Assembly: GCA_020845735.1 (NCBI GenBank)
Contig: JADLFF010000043.1
Coordinates: forward strand, 1 to 34,875
DNA: 34,875 nucleotides
DNA from: Dehalococcoidia bacterium
GTDB lineage: Bacteria > Chloroflexota > Dehalococcoidia > UBA2979
Direction of reading: 5' to 3'
Numbering within the stretch: position 1 is the stretch's first letter; every line of letters starts with the position of its first letter. The translations under genes were made by a program, and so were the position numbers. Of this stretch, positions 7,769 to 15,459 are shown in pieces. Below the pieces are notes generated by a model. That model saw nothing but the letters and a program-made list of their open reading frames with translations, did no database searches and was not told the DNA's origin.

Positions 7769-10477
7769 TTACATCCCCAGCAGTTCGCGAACGCGGCGCG
7801 TCGCGACTTCCACTGCCTCGCCTAGCTGCGACGCGTCTCGGCCTCCAGCCTGCGCCAGGTTCGGTCGTCCACCCCCGCGACCACCGATGGCAGTCGCACC
7901 TTCCCGCACTACCTCGTCGGCACGCACGCCGCGCTCGACCACGTCGTCCGTCGCCGCCACCAGCAACGCCGGCCGGCCCTCGGGCGCGGCCCCGAGGATC
8001 ACCACGGCGCTGCCGAGCTGCCGCCGCAGCCGGTCCGCCATCGCGCGGAGGTCGTCAGAGGTCTCGGCCTCGACGACCGCGCCCAGCACGCGCACGCCGC
8101 TGATCTCCTCGGCGCGGTCCACGAGGGTGTCCGCGGCGCCCGAGGATGCCGCGCGGCGCTGCTCCTCGATGCGGCGCTGCGCGTCGGCAAGCTGCGCCTC
8201 CAGCGCGTCGATGCGCCCGCCGATCTCGCCGACGGGCACACGGAAGCGCTGCGCGAGGGCGGCCACGGTGTCCGCGCGCTCCTCGATGAGCCGCTCCGCC
8301 TCGGGCCCGGTGACCGCCTCCAGGCGGCGCAGCCCGGCACCGATGCTGCTGTCGCTCACTATCTGAAACATGCCGACCTGTCCGGTTGAGTGTAAGTGCG
8401 TTCCACCACACAGCTCGCGACTGAAGCACGCCGCGTCATGGAGGTGCTCGCGACCCGGGGCGTGCGCCTCGAGGGGTAGCTCGCAGTACTCGACCACGCG
8501 CACGTTCGCCGCGTAGCGGTCCTCGAAGAACGCGATCGCGCCGCGCTCGATCGCCTGGTCGAACGGCAGCTCCAGCGTCTCGCGACGAATGTCGTCGCGC
8601 ACCTTCGCGTTCACCAGCCGCTGCACCGCTCGCAGCACCTCCGCCGAGGGCGCCTCGGGGTGGGTGTAGTCGAACCGCAGGCGGTCGGGCCCGACGTACG
8701 ACCCGGCCTGCCGCACGTGCGTCCCGAGGACGGAGCGCAGCGCCGCGTGCAACAGGTGCGTGGCCGTGTGGTTGCGCATCGATCCGAGGCGCCACTCGCG
8801 GTCCGCGAGGGCACGCGCGGCTTCGCCGGTCCCCATCGCCCCCTCGGCCACCGCGCCGAAATGCACGATCACGTCCCCGAACCGCTGCGTGTCCTCGACA
8901 CCGAAGCGACCCGTCGGCGTCACGATCTCGCCGCGGTCGCCGACCTGCCCGCCACCCTCGGGGTAGAGCGCGGTGGCCTCGAGGATGACCTCGCCGCGCT
9001 GGCCCGTCTCGAGGTGCTCGACGCGCTCGCCGTCGACGAGCAGCGCCGACACCAGCGAGTCGACGGAGGTGGTCTCGTAGCCCTCGAACCGCGATTCCAC
9101 CCCCAGCGCCGAGGCGAGCGCGACGTACCGCTGCGCGCGGTCGGCCTCGGCGTCACCGCCGAACTGCTCCCCCCGCGAGCGCTCGCGCTGCGCGGCCATC
9201 TCGGCCTCGAAGCCGGCCTCGTCGACCGCGTAGCCGAGGCCCGCAGCCACCTCGCGAGTCAGCTCGGGGGGCAGGCCGTGGGTGTCGTAGAGGACGAACA
9301 TGTCGCGTCCCGGCACCTGCTTCGACTCGCGTTCGCGCGCGATGACGTCGTCCAGCAACTCCAGCCCTCGAGTGAGCGTCGCCTGGAAGCGCGCCTCCTC
9401 GGTGCCCGCGATGCGCCGAATGAAATCGCGCTGCGGCACGAGCTCGGGGTAGTGTGCCGCCGAGACGTCGACCGCCACATCGACGGCACGCTCGAGGAAT
9501 GGCTCGCGCATGCCAATCGTGTGCGCGAAGTACAGCGCCCGCCGCAGCTCCCGACGCAGCACGTACCCGCGCCCCTCGTTGGCGGGGAGCACGCCGTCGT
9601 TCACGAGGAAGGCGATCGCCCGCGCGTGCTCAGCCATCGAGCGCAGCGCCCGCGCCACCTCGGGCGACTCGTCGGGGTCGTACGCGCGGCCCGCGATCCC
9701 GGCCACAGCGGTGACGAGGGTGTGCAACTCGTCGGTGTCGTACACCGAGCTGCCCTGCTGGAGGACCCACGCCAGCCGCTCGAGGCCGGCGCCGGTGTCG
9801 ATGTTCTGCGCAGGCAACGGCGTGCGGTTGCCATCCTCGTCCTGGAAGTAGGCCATGAAGACGAGGTTCCACACCTCGAGGAAGCGCCCGCACCCCACGT
9901 CGGGATGGCAGGTGCCATCCGCACATCGAGGGCAGTTCGGCACCTCGCCGAAGTCGTAGTGCAGCTCGGAGCACGGCCCGCACGGCCCCGAGTCACCCGG
10001 CGGACCCCAGAAGTTGCCCTGCGCGGCGCTGTAGCGGTGGATCCGGTCACGAGGCACGCCGCGCTCGGCCCACAGCTCGAACGCCTCGTCGTCGTCCTCG
10101 TACACGGTCGCGAGCAGCCGCGCCCCGTCAATCCCCAGGACGTTCGTGAGGAAGTCCCACGCCCACTCGATCGCCTGCGGCTTGAAGTAGTCGCCGACCG
10201 AGAAGTTGCCCAGCATCTCGAAGAACGTGAGGTGCGAGGCGTCCCCCACCTCCTCGATGTCCGTCGTGCGGAAGCACTTCTGCACCGAGGTCATCCGCCG
10301 CGCCGGCGGCTCCTCGAGGCCCATGAAGTACGGCTTGAACTGCACCATGCCCGCCGTGGTGAACAGCAGCGTGGGGTCCCCGTGCGGCACCAGCGACGAC
10401 GAGGGGATGCGCAGGTGCCCCCGCCCCTCGAAGTACGTGAGGAACGTCTCGCGTAGCTGGTCGACCGTGATTGCCAT
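7769..10477 (-). CDS. alaS: Alanyl-tRNA synthetase
   Basis: A 902-residue class II synthetase that charges tRNA-Ala and clears mischarged Ser/Gly. The catalytic domain starts at LRETFLTYFEGRGH and has SSSLVPHGDPTLLFTTAGM and CFRTTDIEEVGDASHLTFFEM. The insertion before RFLEVWNLVFM is cysteine-rich (CPRCADGTCHPDVGC), a variant seen in many bacteria. The editing domain has the zinc-binding HTATHLLHAALR and CGGTH motifs, and the C-terminal oligomerisation/C-Ala region is complete, ending in VREGATAIGGRGGGRPNLAQ. ATG at 10477 has a GGAG about 10 bases upstream. It is the first gene of the long minus-strand run, and its leader is divergent from glmU. Secure. Confidence 0.98.
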   Translation of the reverse strand: MAITVDQLRETFLTYFEGRGHLRIPSSSLVPHGDPTLLFTTAGMVQFKPYFMGLEEPPARRMTSVQKCFRTTDIEEVGDASHLTFFEMLGNFSVGDYFKPQAIEWAWDFLTNVLGIDGARLLATVYEDDDEAFELWAERGVPRDRIHRYSAAQGNFWGPPGDSGPCGPCSELHYDFGEVPNCPRCADGTCHPDVGCGRFLEVWNLVFMAYFQDEDGNRTPLPAQNIDTGAGLERLAWVLQQGSSVYDTDELHTLVTAVAGIAGRAYDPDESPEVARALRSMAEHARAIAFLVNDGVLPANEGRGYVLRRELRRALYFAHTIGMREPFLERAVDVAVDVSAAHYPELVPQRDFIRRIAGTEEARFQATLTRGLELLDDVIARERESKQVPGRDMFVLYDTHGLPPELTREVAAGLGYAVDEAGFEAEMAAQRERSRGEQFGGDAEADRAQRYVALASALGVESRFEGYETTSVDSLVSALLVDGERVEHLETGQRGEVILEATALYPEGGGQVGDRGEIVTPTGRFGVEDTQRFGDVIVHFGAVAEGAMGTGEAARALADREWRLGSMRNHTATHLLHAALRSVLGTHVRQAGSYVGPDRLRFDYTHPEAPSAEVLRAVQRLVNAKVRDDIRRETLELPFDQAIERGAIAFFEDRYAANVRVVEYCELPLEAHAPGREHLHDAACFSRELCGGTHLHSTGQVGMFQIVSDSSIGAGLRRLEAVTGPEAERLIEERADTVAALAQRFRVPVGEIGGRIDALEAQLADAQRRIEEQRRAASSGAADTLVDRAEEISGVRVLGAVVEAETSDDLRAMADRLRRQLGSAVVILGAAPEGRPALLVAATDDVVERGVRADEVVREGATAIGGRGGGRPNLAQAGGRDASQLGEAVEVATRRVRELLGM

Positions 10478-10796
10478 GCGGGCTCGACTCCATCCGCGCG
10501 CGGCTGGTTAGGGCATTCCCGGAGTGGGAAGGGTCTGGACGGCTGTGTACAATTGGACCGGTAGCCACCGAACGTTATCGAGGGCTGTCGACCGCGGTAC
10601 GCGAGCACGCTCGGATCTGTCGATATCGGGACGTGCGCCGTCAGGCGGATTCTACACTGGTTCCACGTTGCCCTCTGCGGACCCCGTCCGTCGAGGGCTG
10701 TCGACCCTGGGGGCCGACCATCGAGGCTGACCATCCGGCCGCCGACCCGCTAGAACCTCCGCCACCGGGCGTCGAGGTCCCTCCGGTGCGCGCACG
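10478..10796. promoter_or_regulatory. Divergent control region between alaS and glmU
   Basis: This 319-base stretch holds no gene I can support. It contains the only AT-richer patch nearby (about 10545-10580) and must carry promoters for both directions. Candidates seen by eye: plus strand TACACT at 10653-10658 for glmU; minus strand TAGAAT at 10654-10649, or TTCGGT with TACACA 17 bases later ending near 10543, for alaS. None has a strong -35. A 16-bp direct repeat flanks the candidates. A T-box for alaS was considered and not supported. Confidence 0.5.
10578..10706. repeat. 16-bp direct repeat, two copies 113 bp apart
   Basis: TCGAGGGCTGTCGACC occurs exactly at 10578-10593 and 10691-10706, with a degenerate third version near 10720 (TCGAGGCTGACC). 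Each copy contains GTCGAC and begins and ends with TCGA-type half sites, so it could be a transcription-factor operator between the divergent alaS and glmU promoters. Confidence 0.6.
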
Positions 10797-12230
10797 ATGA
10801 CCCCGACGCAGGACCAACCTCACAGTACCCCCCTCGAGGCCACCCCCCTCGAGGGATGGGTCGCGGTCGTGCTTGCCGCCGGCCGTGGCACGCGCATGCG
10901 CTCCGCCCTCCCCAAGGTGCTGCACCCGGTCGCGGGCCGCCCCATGGTCGACCTGGTGCTCGACACGCTCGCCGAGGCGGGGTGCGCGGACGTCGTGGTG
11001 GTCACGGCGAACGCCGGCGACGAGGTCCCCCGTGCCGTCGAGGCGCGCGCGCGCGTCGCGATCCAGGACGCGCCACTCGGGACCGGCCACGCCGCGCTCG
11101 CCGCACGTGCCGCGGCTGGCGAGGCGTCACGGGTCCTCATCGTGAACGCGGACCTGCCGCTCCTCCGCGCCGAGACGGTGCGCGCGCTGATCGAGGGCCA
11201 CGACGCCTCGGATGCCACGCTGACCTTCCTCACCGCTCACGTCTGGGACCCGACCGGCTACGGACGCGTGGTCCGCGAGGGCGGTCGCGTGCGCGCCATC
11301 GTCGAGCAGTCCGACGCCGACGCAGAGACGGCCGCCTACAACGAGGTCAACGTCGGGCTCTACGCGGCGTCCGCCGGGTGGCTGTGGCCTACCCTCGAGG
11401 CGCTCACGCCCGGCCCTCGAGGCGAGCGCTACCTCACGGACATCGTCGCGCGCGCCATCGAGGCGGGTCTGCGCGTGGAGACGCACACGACGGAGGACCC
11501 CTCGGAAGCCCAGCAGGTGAACACGCGCGTCGAGCTGGCGCGCGCGGAGATCACGATGCGCGACCGTGTGCACCTCCACTGGATGACCGAGGGCGTCACG
11601 CTGATCGACCCTGCCACGACCTACATCGATGTCACGGTCGAACTCGCGGAGGACACGACGATCCTGCCGGGCGTGCACCTCTCCGGACGTACGCGCGTCG
11701 GGCGCGGCACGCGCATCGGCCCGAACGCCATCGTGCGCGACATGGTGATCGGCGCGGACTGCGAGGTCGGCGCGTCCACCCTCGAGGGCTCCACGCTGGG
11801 CGATCGCGTCTCGGTGGGTCCCTACTGCCACGTCCGTCCCGGCTCCACCATCGAGTCCGACGCACACCTCGGCAACTACGCCGAGGTGAAGGCGTCGCGC
11901 ATCGGCGCGCACACCGCCGTCGGCCACTTCTCCTACATCGGGGACGCCGACATCGGGGCACGCGTGAACATCGGCGCCGGCACGATCACCGCCAACTTCG
12001 ATGGCGTCACGAAGCACCGGACGACGGTCGGCGACGACGCCTTCATCGGCAGCGACTCTCTGCTCATCGCCCCGGTCGAGGTCGGCGCACGGGCGCGGAC
12101 CGCCGGCGGGTCCGTCGTGACCCGCGACGTCGATGCCGACACGACGGTCATCGGCGTCCCGGCACGCCCCCACCCGGCCGAGCACGATGACACCAGCCAG
12201 AAGGAGGATGGGCCCCCCTCGAGGGCCTGA
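10797..12230 (+). CDS. glmU: Bifunctional UDP-N-acetylglucosamine pyrophosphorylase / glucosamine-1-phosphate acetyltransferase
   Basis: A 477-residue cytoplasmic enzyme making UDP-GlcNAc for peptidoglycan. The N-terminal uridyltransferase has VVLAAGRGTRMRSALPKVL, the QDAPLGTGHA nucleotide loop and VNADLPLL. The C-terminal half is a left-handed beta-helix of hexapeptide repeats with HVRPGSTIESDAHLGNYAEV, the acetyltransferase histidine in VGHFSYIGD and VNIGAGTITANFDG. The family usually starts at the VAVVLAAG strand; here about 20 extra residues precede it, containing a duplicated TPLEA/TPLEG. No strong ribosome site is visible before ATG 10797, so a leader or promoter mis-assignment is possible. 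The next gene starts two bases after its stop. Secure. Confidence 0.97.
   Translation: MTPTQDQPHSTPLEATPLEGWVAVVLAAGRGTRMRSALPKVLHPVAGRPMVDLVLDTLAEAGCADVVVVTANAGDEVPRAVEARARVAIQDAPLGTGHAALAARAAAGEASRVLIVNADLPLLRAETVRALIEGHDASDATLTFLTAHVWDPTGYGRVVREGGRVRAIVEQSDADAETAAYNEVNVGLYAASAGWLWPTLEALTPGPRGERYLTDIVARAIEAGLRVETHTTEDPSEAQQVNTRVELARAEITMRDRVHLHWMTEGVTLIDPATTYIDVTVELAEDTTILPGVHLSGRTRVGRGTRIGPNAIVRDMVIGADCEVGASTLEGSTLGDRVSVGPYCHVRPGSTIESDAHLGNYAEVKASRIGAHTAVGHFSYIGDADIGARVNIGAGTITANFDGVTKHRTTVGDDAFIGSDSLLIAPVEVGARARTAGGSVVTRDVDADTTVIGVPARPHPAEHDDTSQKEDGPPSRA
10827..10854. repeat. 15-bp in-frame duplication in the glmU N-terminal tail
   Basis: ACCCCCCTCGAGG occurs at 10827-10839 and 10842-10854, giving the peptide TPLEATPLEG. 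It is outside the catalytic core, and each copy carries the palindrome CCTCGAGG that is abundant throughout the window. Confidence 0.7.
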
Positions 12231-12232
12231 CT

Positions 12233-13534
12233 GTGGATCAAACTCGCCTGATCGGGCTCGGTCTCCTCGGCGTTGCGGCGCTGCTGCTCGCCCTCACCTC
12301 GGCCGCCGAGGCGGGCATCATCGCGATCAGCCGCAGCCGCGTGCACGGCACGCGCATCGGCCAGAACGGCACGGGCGCGCTCCTCCTCAACTACATCCGC
12401 CACCGCCAGGGCATCCTCGCGTCGCTCTCGATGGCGTCCACGGTCACGACGATCGCGGGCACGGCCATCCTCACCCACGTCGTGGTCGGCCTCGAGCGGG
12501 CATCGCTGGGCGCGCTCGGCCTCGCCACGCTGATCTCGATCGTCGCGGTCTCGCTCATCCGCCAGACGGCGCGCGCCCTCGCCACGCAGAACCCCGAGGC
12601 CGTGGGGATCGCGCTCGCCGCCCCGACGCGCTGGATGCAGGTCGTCTTCTCGCCGGTCTCGCTTGTCGCGAGTCTCCCCGCGTCGCTCCTCCTCAGGGCA
12701 CTGGGGCAGGACGCCGGCCCGCGCCCGCCCGACATCGGCGACGAGCTGCTCGCCATCCTCGAGGCCCCCGACGCCGACGACCACCAGCTCATCGAGGAGC
12801 GCCGGATGATGCGCGGTGTCCTCGACCTCTCGAGCCAGACGGTCCGCGAGCTGATGTCGCCACGCACCGACATCACGGCGGTCTCCACCGACGCCTCGAT
12901 CGGCGACGTCCTCCGCGTCGTCACCGACTCCGGCTTCTCGCGCATCCCCCTCTTCGATGAGGACATCGACCACATCGTGGGCGTGGTCTACGCGAAGGAC
13001 CTGCTCGCGTACTTCATCTCGGGCGACATCCGCCCGCGCCTGCAGGACATCTCGAGGCCCGCCTACTTCGTCCCCGAGACGAAGCGCGCCGATGAGCTGC
13101 TCGCCGACATGAAGCGCAACAAGCTCCACCTCGCGATCGCCGTGGACGAGTACGGCGGCACCGCCGGCGTCGTCACTGTCGAGGACCTCCTCGAGGAGAT
13201 CGTGGGCGAGATCCGCGACGAGTACGACACCACGGAGATCGAGATCGACCGCATCTCGGACGACGAGTGCATCGTCGATGGCGGGCTCGCGCTCTCCGAG
13301 CTGTTCGACCTCTTCGGCGTCGAGGTGGAAAGCAACGACGTCGACACGGTCGGCGGCCTGGCCGTCTCGCTGCTCGGCCGTCTCGCCGTCCCCGGCGACG
13401 AGGTGGTCGACGAGCGCTATGGCCTCCGGCTCCACGTCCTGTCGGTCGTCGGCCGGCGCGTCGGCCGCGTCCGCATCGAGCGCGTGGTCGAGATCCCGGA
13501 GGACGCCGTCATCCCGGTGGCGGTCACGGAGTAG
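12233..13534 (+). CDS. CNNM/CorC-type membrane protein (DUF21, CBS pair, transporter-associated domain)
   Basis: A 433-residue protein of the hemolysin C/CorC/CNNM family, members of which are linked to magnesium or cobalt efflux; the name hemolysin is historical. Residues 5-165 are the DUF21 membrane domain with several hydrophobic helices. Residues about 200-325 are a CBS pair (VRELMSPRTDITAVS, GFSRIPLFDEDIDHIVGVVY, LHLAIAVDEYGGTAGVVTVED). Residues about 335-425 are the CorC_HlyC domain (ECIVDGGLALSELFDLFG). GTG at 12233 begins two bases after glmU, so they are co-transcribed. The GTG start has no independent strong ribosome site. Its stop faces the lipoprotein gene at only 12 bases. The family call is secure, the transported ion is not known. 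Confidence 0.92.
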   Translation: MDQTRLIGLGLLGVAALLLALTSAAEAGIIAISRSRVHGTRIGQNGTGALLLNYIRHRQGILASLSMASTVTTIAGTAILTHVVVGLERASLGALGLATLISIVAVSLIRQTARALATQNPEAVGIALAAPTRWMQVVFSPVSLVASLPASLLLRALGQDAGPRPPDIGDELLAILEAPDADDHQLIEERRMMRGVLDLSSQTVRELMSPRTDITAVSTDASIGDVLRVVTDSGFSRIPLFDEDIDHIVGVVYAKDLLAYFISGDIRPRLQDISRPAYFVPETKRADELLADMKRNKLHLAIAVDEYGGTAGVVTVEDLLEEIVGEIRDEYDTTEIEIDRISDDECIVDGGLALSELFDLFGVEVESNDVDTVGGLAVSLLGRLAVPGDEVVDERYGLRLHVLSVVGRRVGRVRIERVVEIPEDAVIPVAVTE

Positions 13535-13546
13535 CGACGCCTCGGC

Positions 13547-14158
13547 CTAGGTCCGCGCCGCCGCCGCCTTCGCGAGGGCGATCATCGACTCCTCGGTGGG
13601 CAGCGTGTCCCCGATGTACAGCAGCTCGACAACGATATCGCCCTTCACGAAGCCGACCGAGAGGGTCCGGGTCGCCCTCGTCACGGTGCCGGCATCGGCC
13701 ACGTCGGCGCGCTTCGCACCGGGCGCCTTGAGGTCGCGCTCCATGGCGGCCTTGAGCTGCGCTCCCGCTCCCTCGACGCGCTGATAGCGGTAGGTCACCT
13801 CAGGGCCGAGGGGCGTCGGGTTCCGCCACGAGCAGGCGCCGCTGGCAGCCTCCTTGCCGACGATGCGGCCAGGCTGCGCGTCAGGCATCACGGTCTGCAC
13901 GTCGGCGAGCGTGAGGAGGGCGCACGGGTCATCGAGCACGGCGGCCCTGCCCGAGGCCTTGGACGCACTCGCGGTCCCCGCACCGCCCGAGGAGGCGCCG
14001 GACACACCGCTCGCGGCCGGGGCCACGGAGGTCGACGCGGTGGACTGGGCCGGCGCTCCGGCGCCGTCCTCGGCGGGCGCCGACCCTCCAGCGCACGACG
14101 TCAGCAGCGCGGTCAGCGCAACGAGAACCCCGGCGGCGCCTGCTGCTCGATGTGCCAC
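13547..14158 (-). CDS. DUF3558-like lipoprotein
   Basis: A 203-residue predicted lipoprotein. GTG at 14158 is chosen because GGAGGAGG lies 4-7 bases upstream, and because it yields a clean signal peptide (LVALTALLTSC) with lipobox cysteine C22; longer readings are possible but spoil this. A Ser/Ala/Gly/Thr linker (about 25-80) precedes a folded domain with DDPCALLTLADVQTVMP and a later SGACSWRNP; the DPC and C-x-W signature resembles the DUF3558 family of actinobacterial-type lipoproteins. Two cysteines in the domain could form a disulfide outside the cell. It stands alone: convergent with the CBS gene and divergent from dprA. Function unknown; family assignment moderate. Confidence 0.75.
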   Translation of the reverse strand: MAHRAAGAAGVLVALTALLTSCAGGSAPAEDGAGAPAQSTASTSVAPAASGVSGASSGGAGTASASKASGRAAVLDDPCALLTLADVQTVMPDAQPGRIVGKEAASGACSWRNPTPLGPEVTYRYQRVEGAGAQLKAAMERDLKAPGAKRADVADAGTVTRATRTLSVGFVKGDIVVELLYIGDTLPTEESMIALAKAAAART

Positions 14159-14241
14159 GTGACCTCCTCCGCGCACCAGCCCGGTGCTCGCGGTCAGGGT
14201 ATTACGAACCGGCATCGAGGGGCGTCCGCGACAACGCTCGT

Positions 14242-14271
14242 TTGCGTGCCGTGTCATCGCGTGCCTACGCT
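14242..14271 (+). promoter_or_regulatory. Promoter of dprA, predicted leaderless
   Basis: TTGCGT at 14242-14247 and TACGCT at 14266-14271 are 18 bases apart. Six bases (gggacc) separate the -10 from the GTG at 14278, so transcription is expected to begin at the start codon itself. No ribosome binding site is present before this GTG. Confidence 0.55.
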
Positions 14272-14277
14272 GGGACC

Positions 14278-15459
14278 GTGACGCTGGACGCCGATCGCTC
14301 GCTTTCCCCGCACGAGGCCGATCTCGACCTGCCCTACTGGGTCGCCCTCCATCGTGTGCACCGCCTCGGCAGCGTGCGCTTCGCCCTCCTCGAGGCGGCC
14401 TTTCCTACGCTGCGGGACGCCTGGCTCGCCTCGCGCACCGAGTTGCAGGCGGCGGGTCTCGATGTGCGCACGGCGGGCGCCGTCGCCCTCGAACGCGAGC
14501 GCACGCACCCCGAGGCGGAGCTCGAACGCCTCGACCGCGCGGGCGTCCAGGCCATCGCGCGGCCCCAGGCGGCGTACCCGGCGCTCCTCCGCGAGATAGC
14601 CGACGCGCCCCCGGTCATCTACGTCCGAGGCGCCCTCGCCCCCGCCGATGAATGGGGCGTGGCGGTCGTCGGCACGCGCCGTGCCACGGCGTACGGCCGC
14701 CAGGCGGCCAGCGAGCTCGCGCGCGACCTCGCGGCCAACGGGATCACGGTCGTCTCCGGCCTCGCGAGGGGCGTCGACACGATCGCGCACCGCGCCGCCC
14801 TCGATGCCCGCGGGCGCACGATCGCGGTGCTCGCCTCGGGCCTCGACACGATCTACCCGCCGGAGAACGCGGGGCTCGCCCGCGACATCGCCGAGGCGGG
14901 CGCCCTCGTAACGGACTACCCGCTCGGCACGAAGCCCCGCGCGGAGTTCTTCCCGAGGCGCAATCGGATTATGTCTGGCCTCGCCCTCGGTACCCTGATC
15001 ATCGAGGGCGACCTCAAGAGCGGCTCGATGATCACGGCCCGGACGGCGGCGGAACAGAACCGCGAGGTGTTCGCGGTCCCGGGCTCGATCTTCTCCCCGC
15101 AGTCCCGAGGCCCCCTCGCCCTGCTCAGGGAGGGGGCAACCCCGATTTCCTCAGCCAGCGAAATCCTCGAGGCTTTGAACCTGACGAAGCTCGGCGCACA
15201 GCTCGATTTCGGTCGCGCGGTCCCGCCGGCGAGCGGCGATGAGCAGCTGCTGCTCTCGGCCCTGGCTCGCGACCCCCGCCACATCGACGAGGTGGTCCGG
15301 ACCACGGGTTTGGCGGCAGCCACGGTCTCGGGTACGCTCGCGCTTCTCGAACTCAAGGGACTGGTTCGAAACGTCGGCGGCATGCACTACGCGCGTATTC
15401 GCGAGGACACACCGCCCTACGAGCCGGCGAACGGAGCAGTCGAGGTAACGACGGCGTGA
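14278..15459 (+). CDS. dprA: DNA processing protein DprA (Smf)
   Basis: A 393-residue protein that loads RecA on incoming single-stranded DNA during transformation; homologues also occur in species not known to be competent. Residues 15-75 are the N-terminal helix-hairpin-helix/SAM-like part. The Rossmann-type core has AVVGTRRATAYGRQAA, ITVVSGLARGVDTIAH, TIAVLASGLDTIYPPEN, FFPRRNRIMSGL and the diagnostic LKSGSMITARTAAEQNREVF. A C-terminal winged-helix domain (about 320-375) ends in GMHYARIRED. The frame is open upstream into the lipoprotein leader, but GTG 14278 is placed exactly after a -10 element and begins the conserved part. Its stop overlaps topA by four bases. Secure. Confidence 0.95.
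   Translation: MTLDADRSLSPHEADLDLPYWVALHRVHRLGSVRFALLEAAFPTLRDAWLASRTELQAAGLDVRTAGAVALERERTHPEAELERLDRAGVQAIARPQAAYPALLREIADAPPVIYVRGALAPADEWGVAVVGTRRATAYGRQAASELARDLAANGITVVSGLARGVDTIAHRAALDARGRTIAVLASGLDTIYPPENAGLARDIAEAGALVTDYPLGTKPRAEFFPRRNRIMSGLALGTLIIEGDLKSGSMITARTAAEQNREVFAVPGSIFSPQSRGPLALLREGATPISSASEILEALNLTKLGAQLDFGRAVPPASGDEQLLLSALARDPRHIDEVVRTTGLAAATVSGTLALLELKGLVRNVGGMHYARIREDTPPYEPANGAVEVTTA

Noticed and set aside
10478..10660. Possible T-box leader before alaS (GGTGGCTACCG followed by GCCGTCC on the minus strand)
   Set aside because: The T-box core would need TGGNACCGCG; here an extra base breaks it and the bases that should pair with the tRNA end do not fit tRNA-Ala. No specifier loop could be placed.
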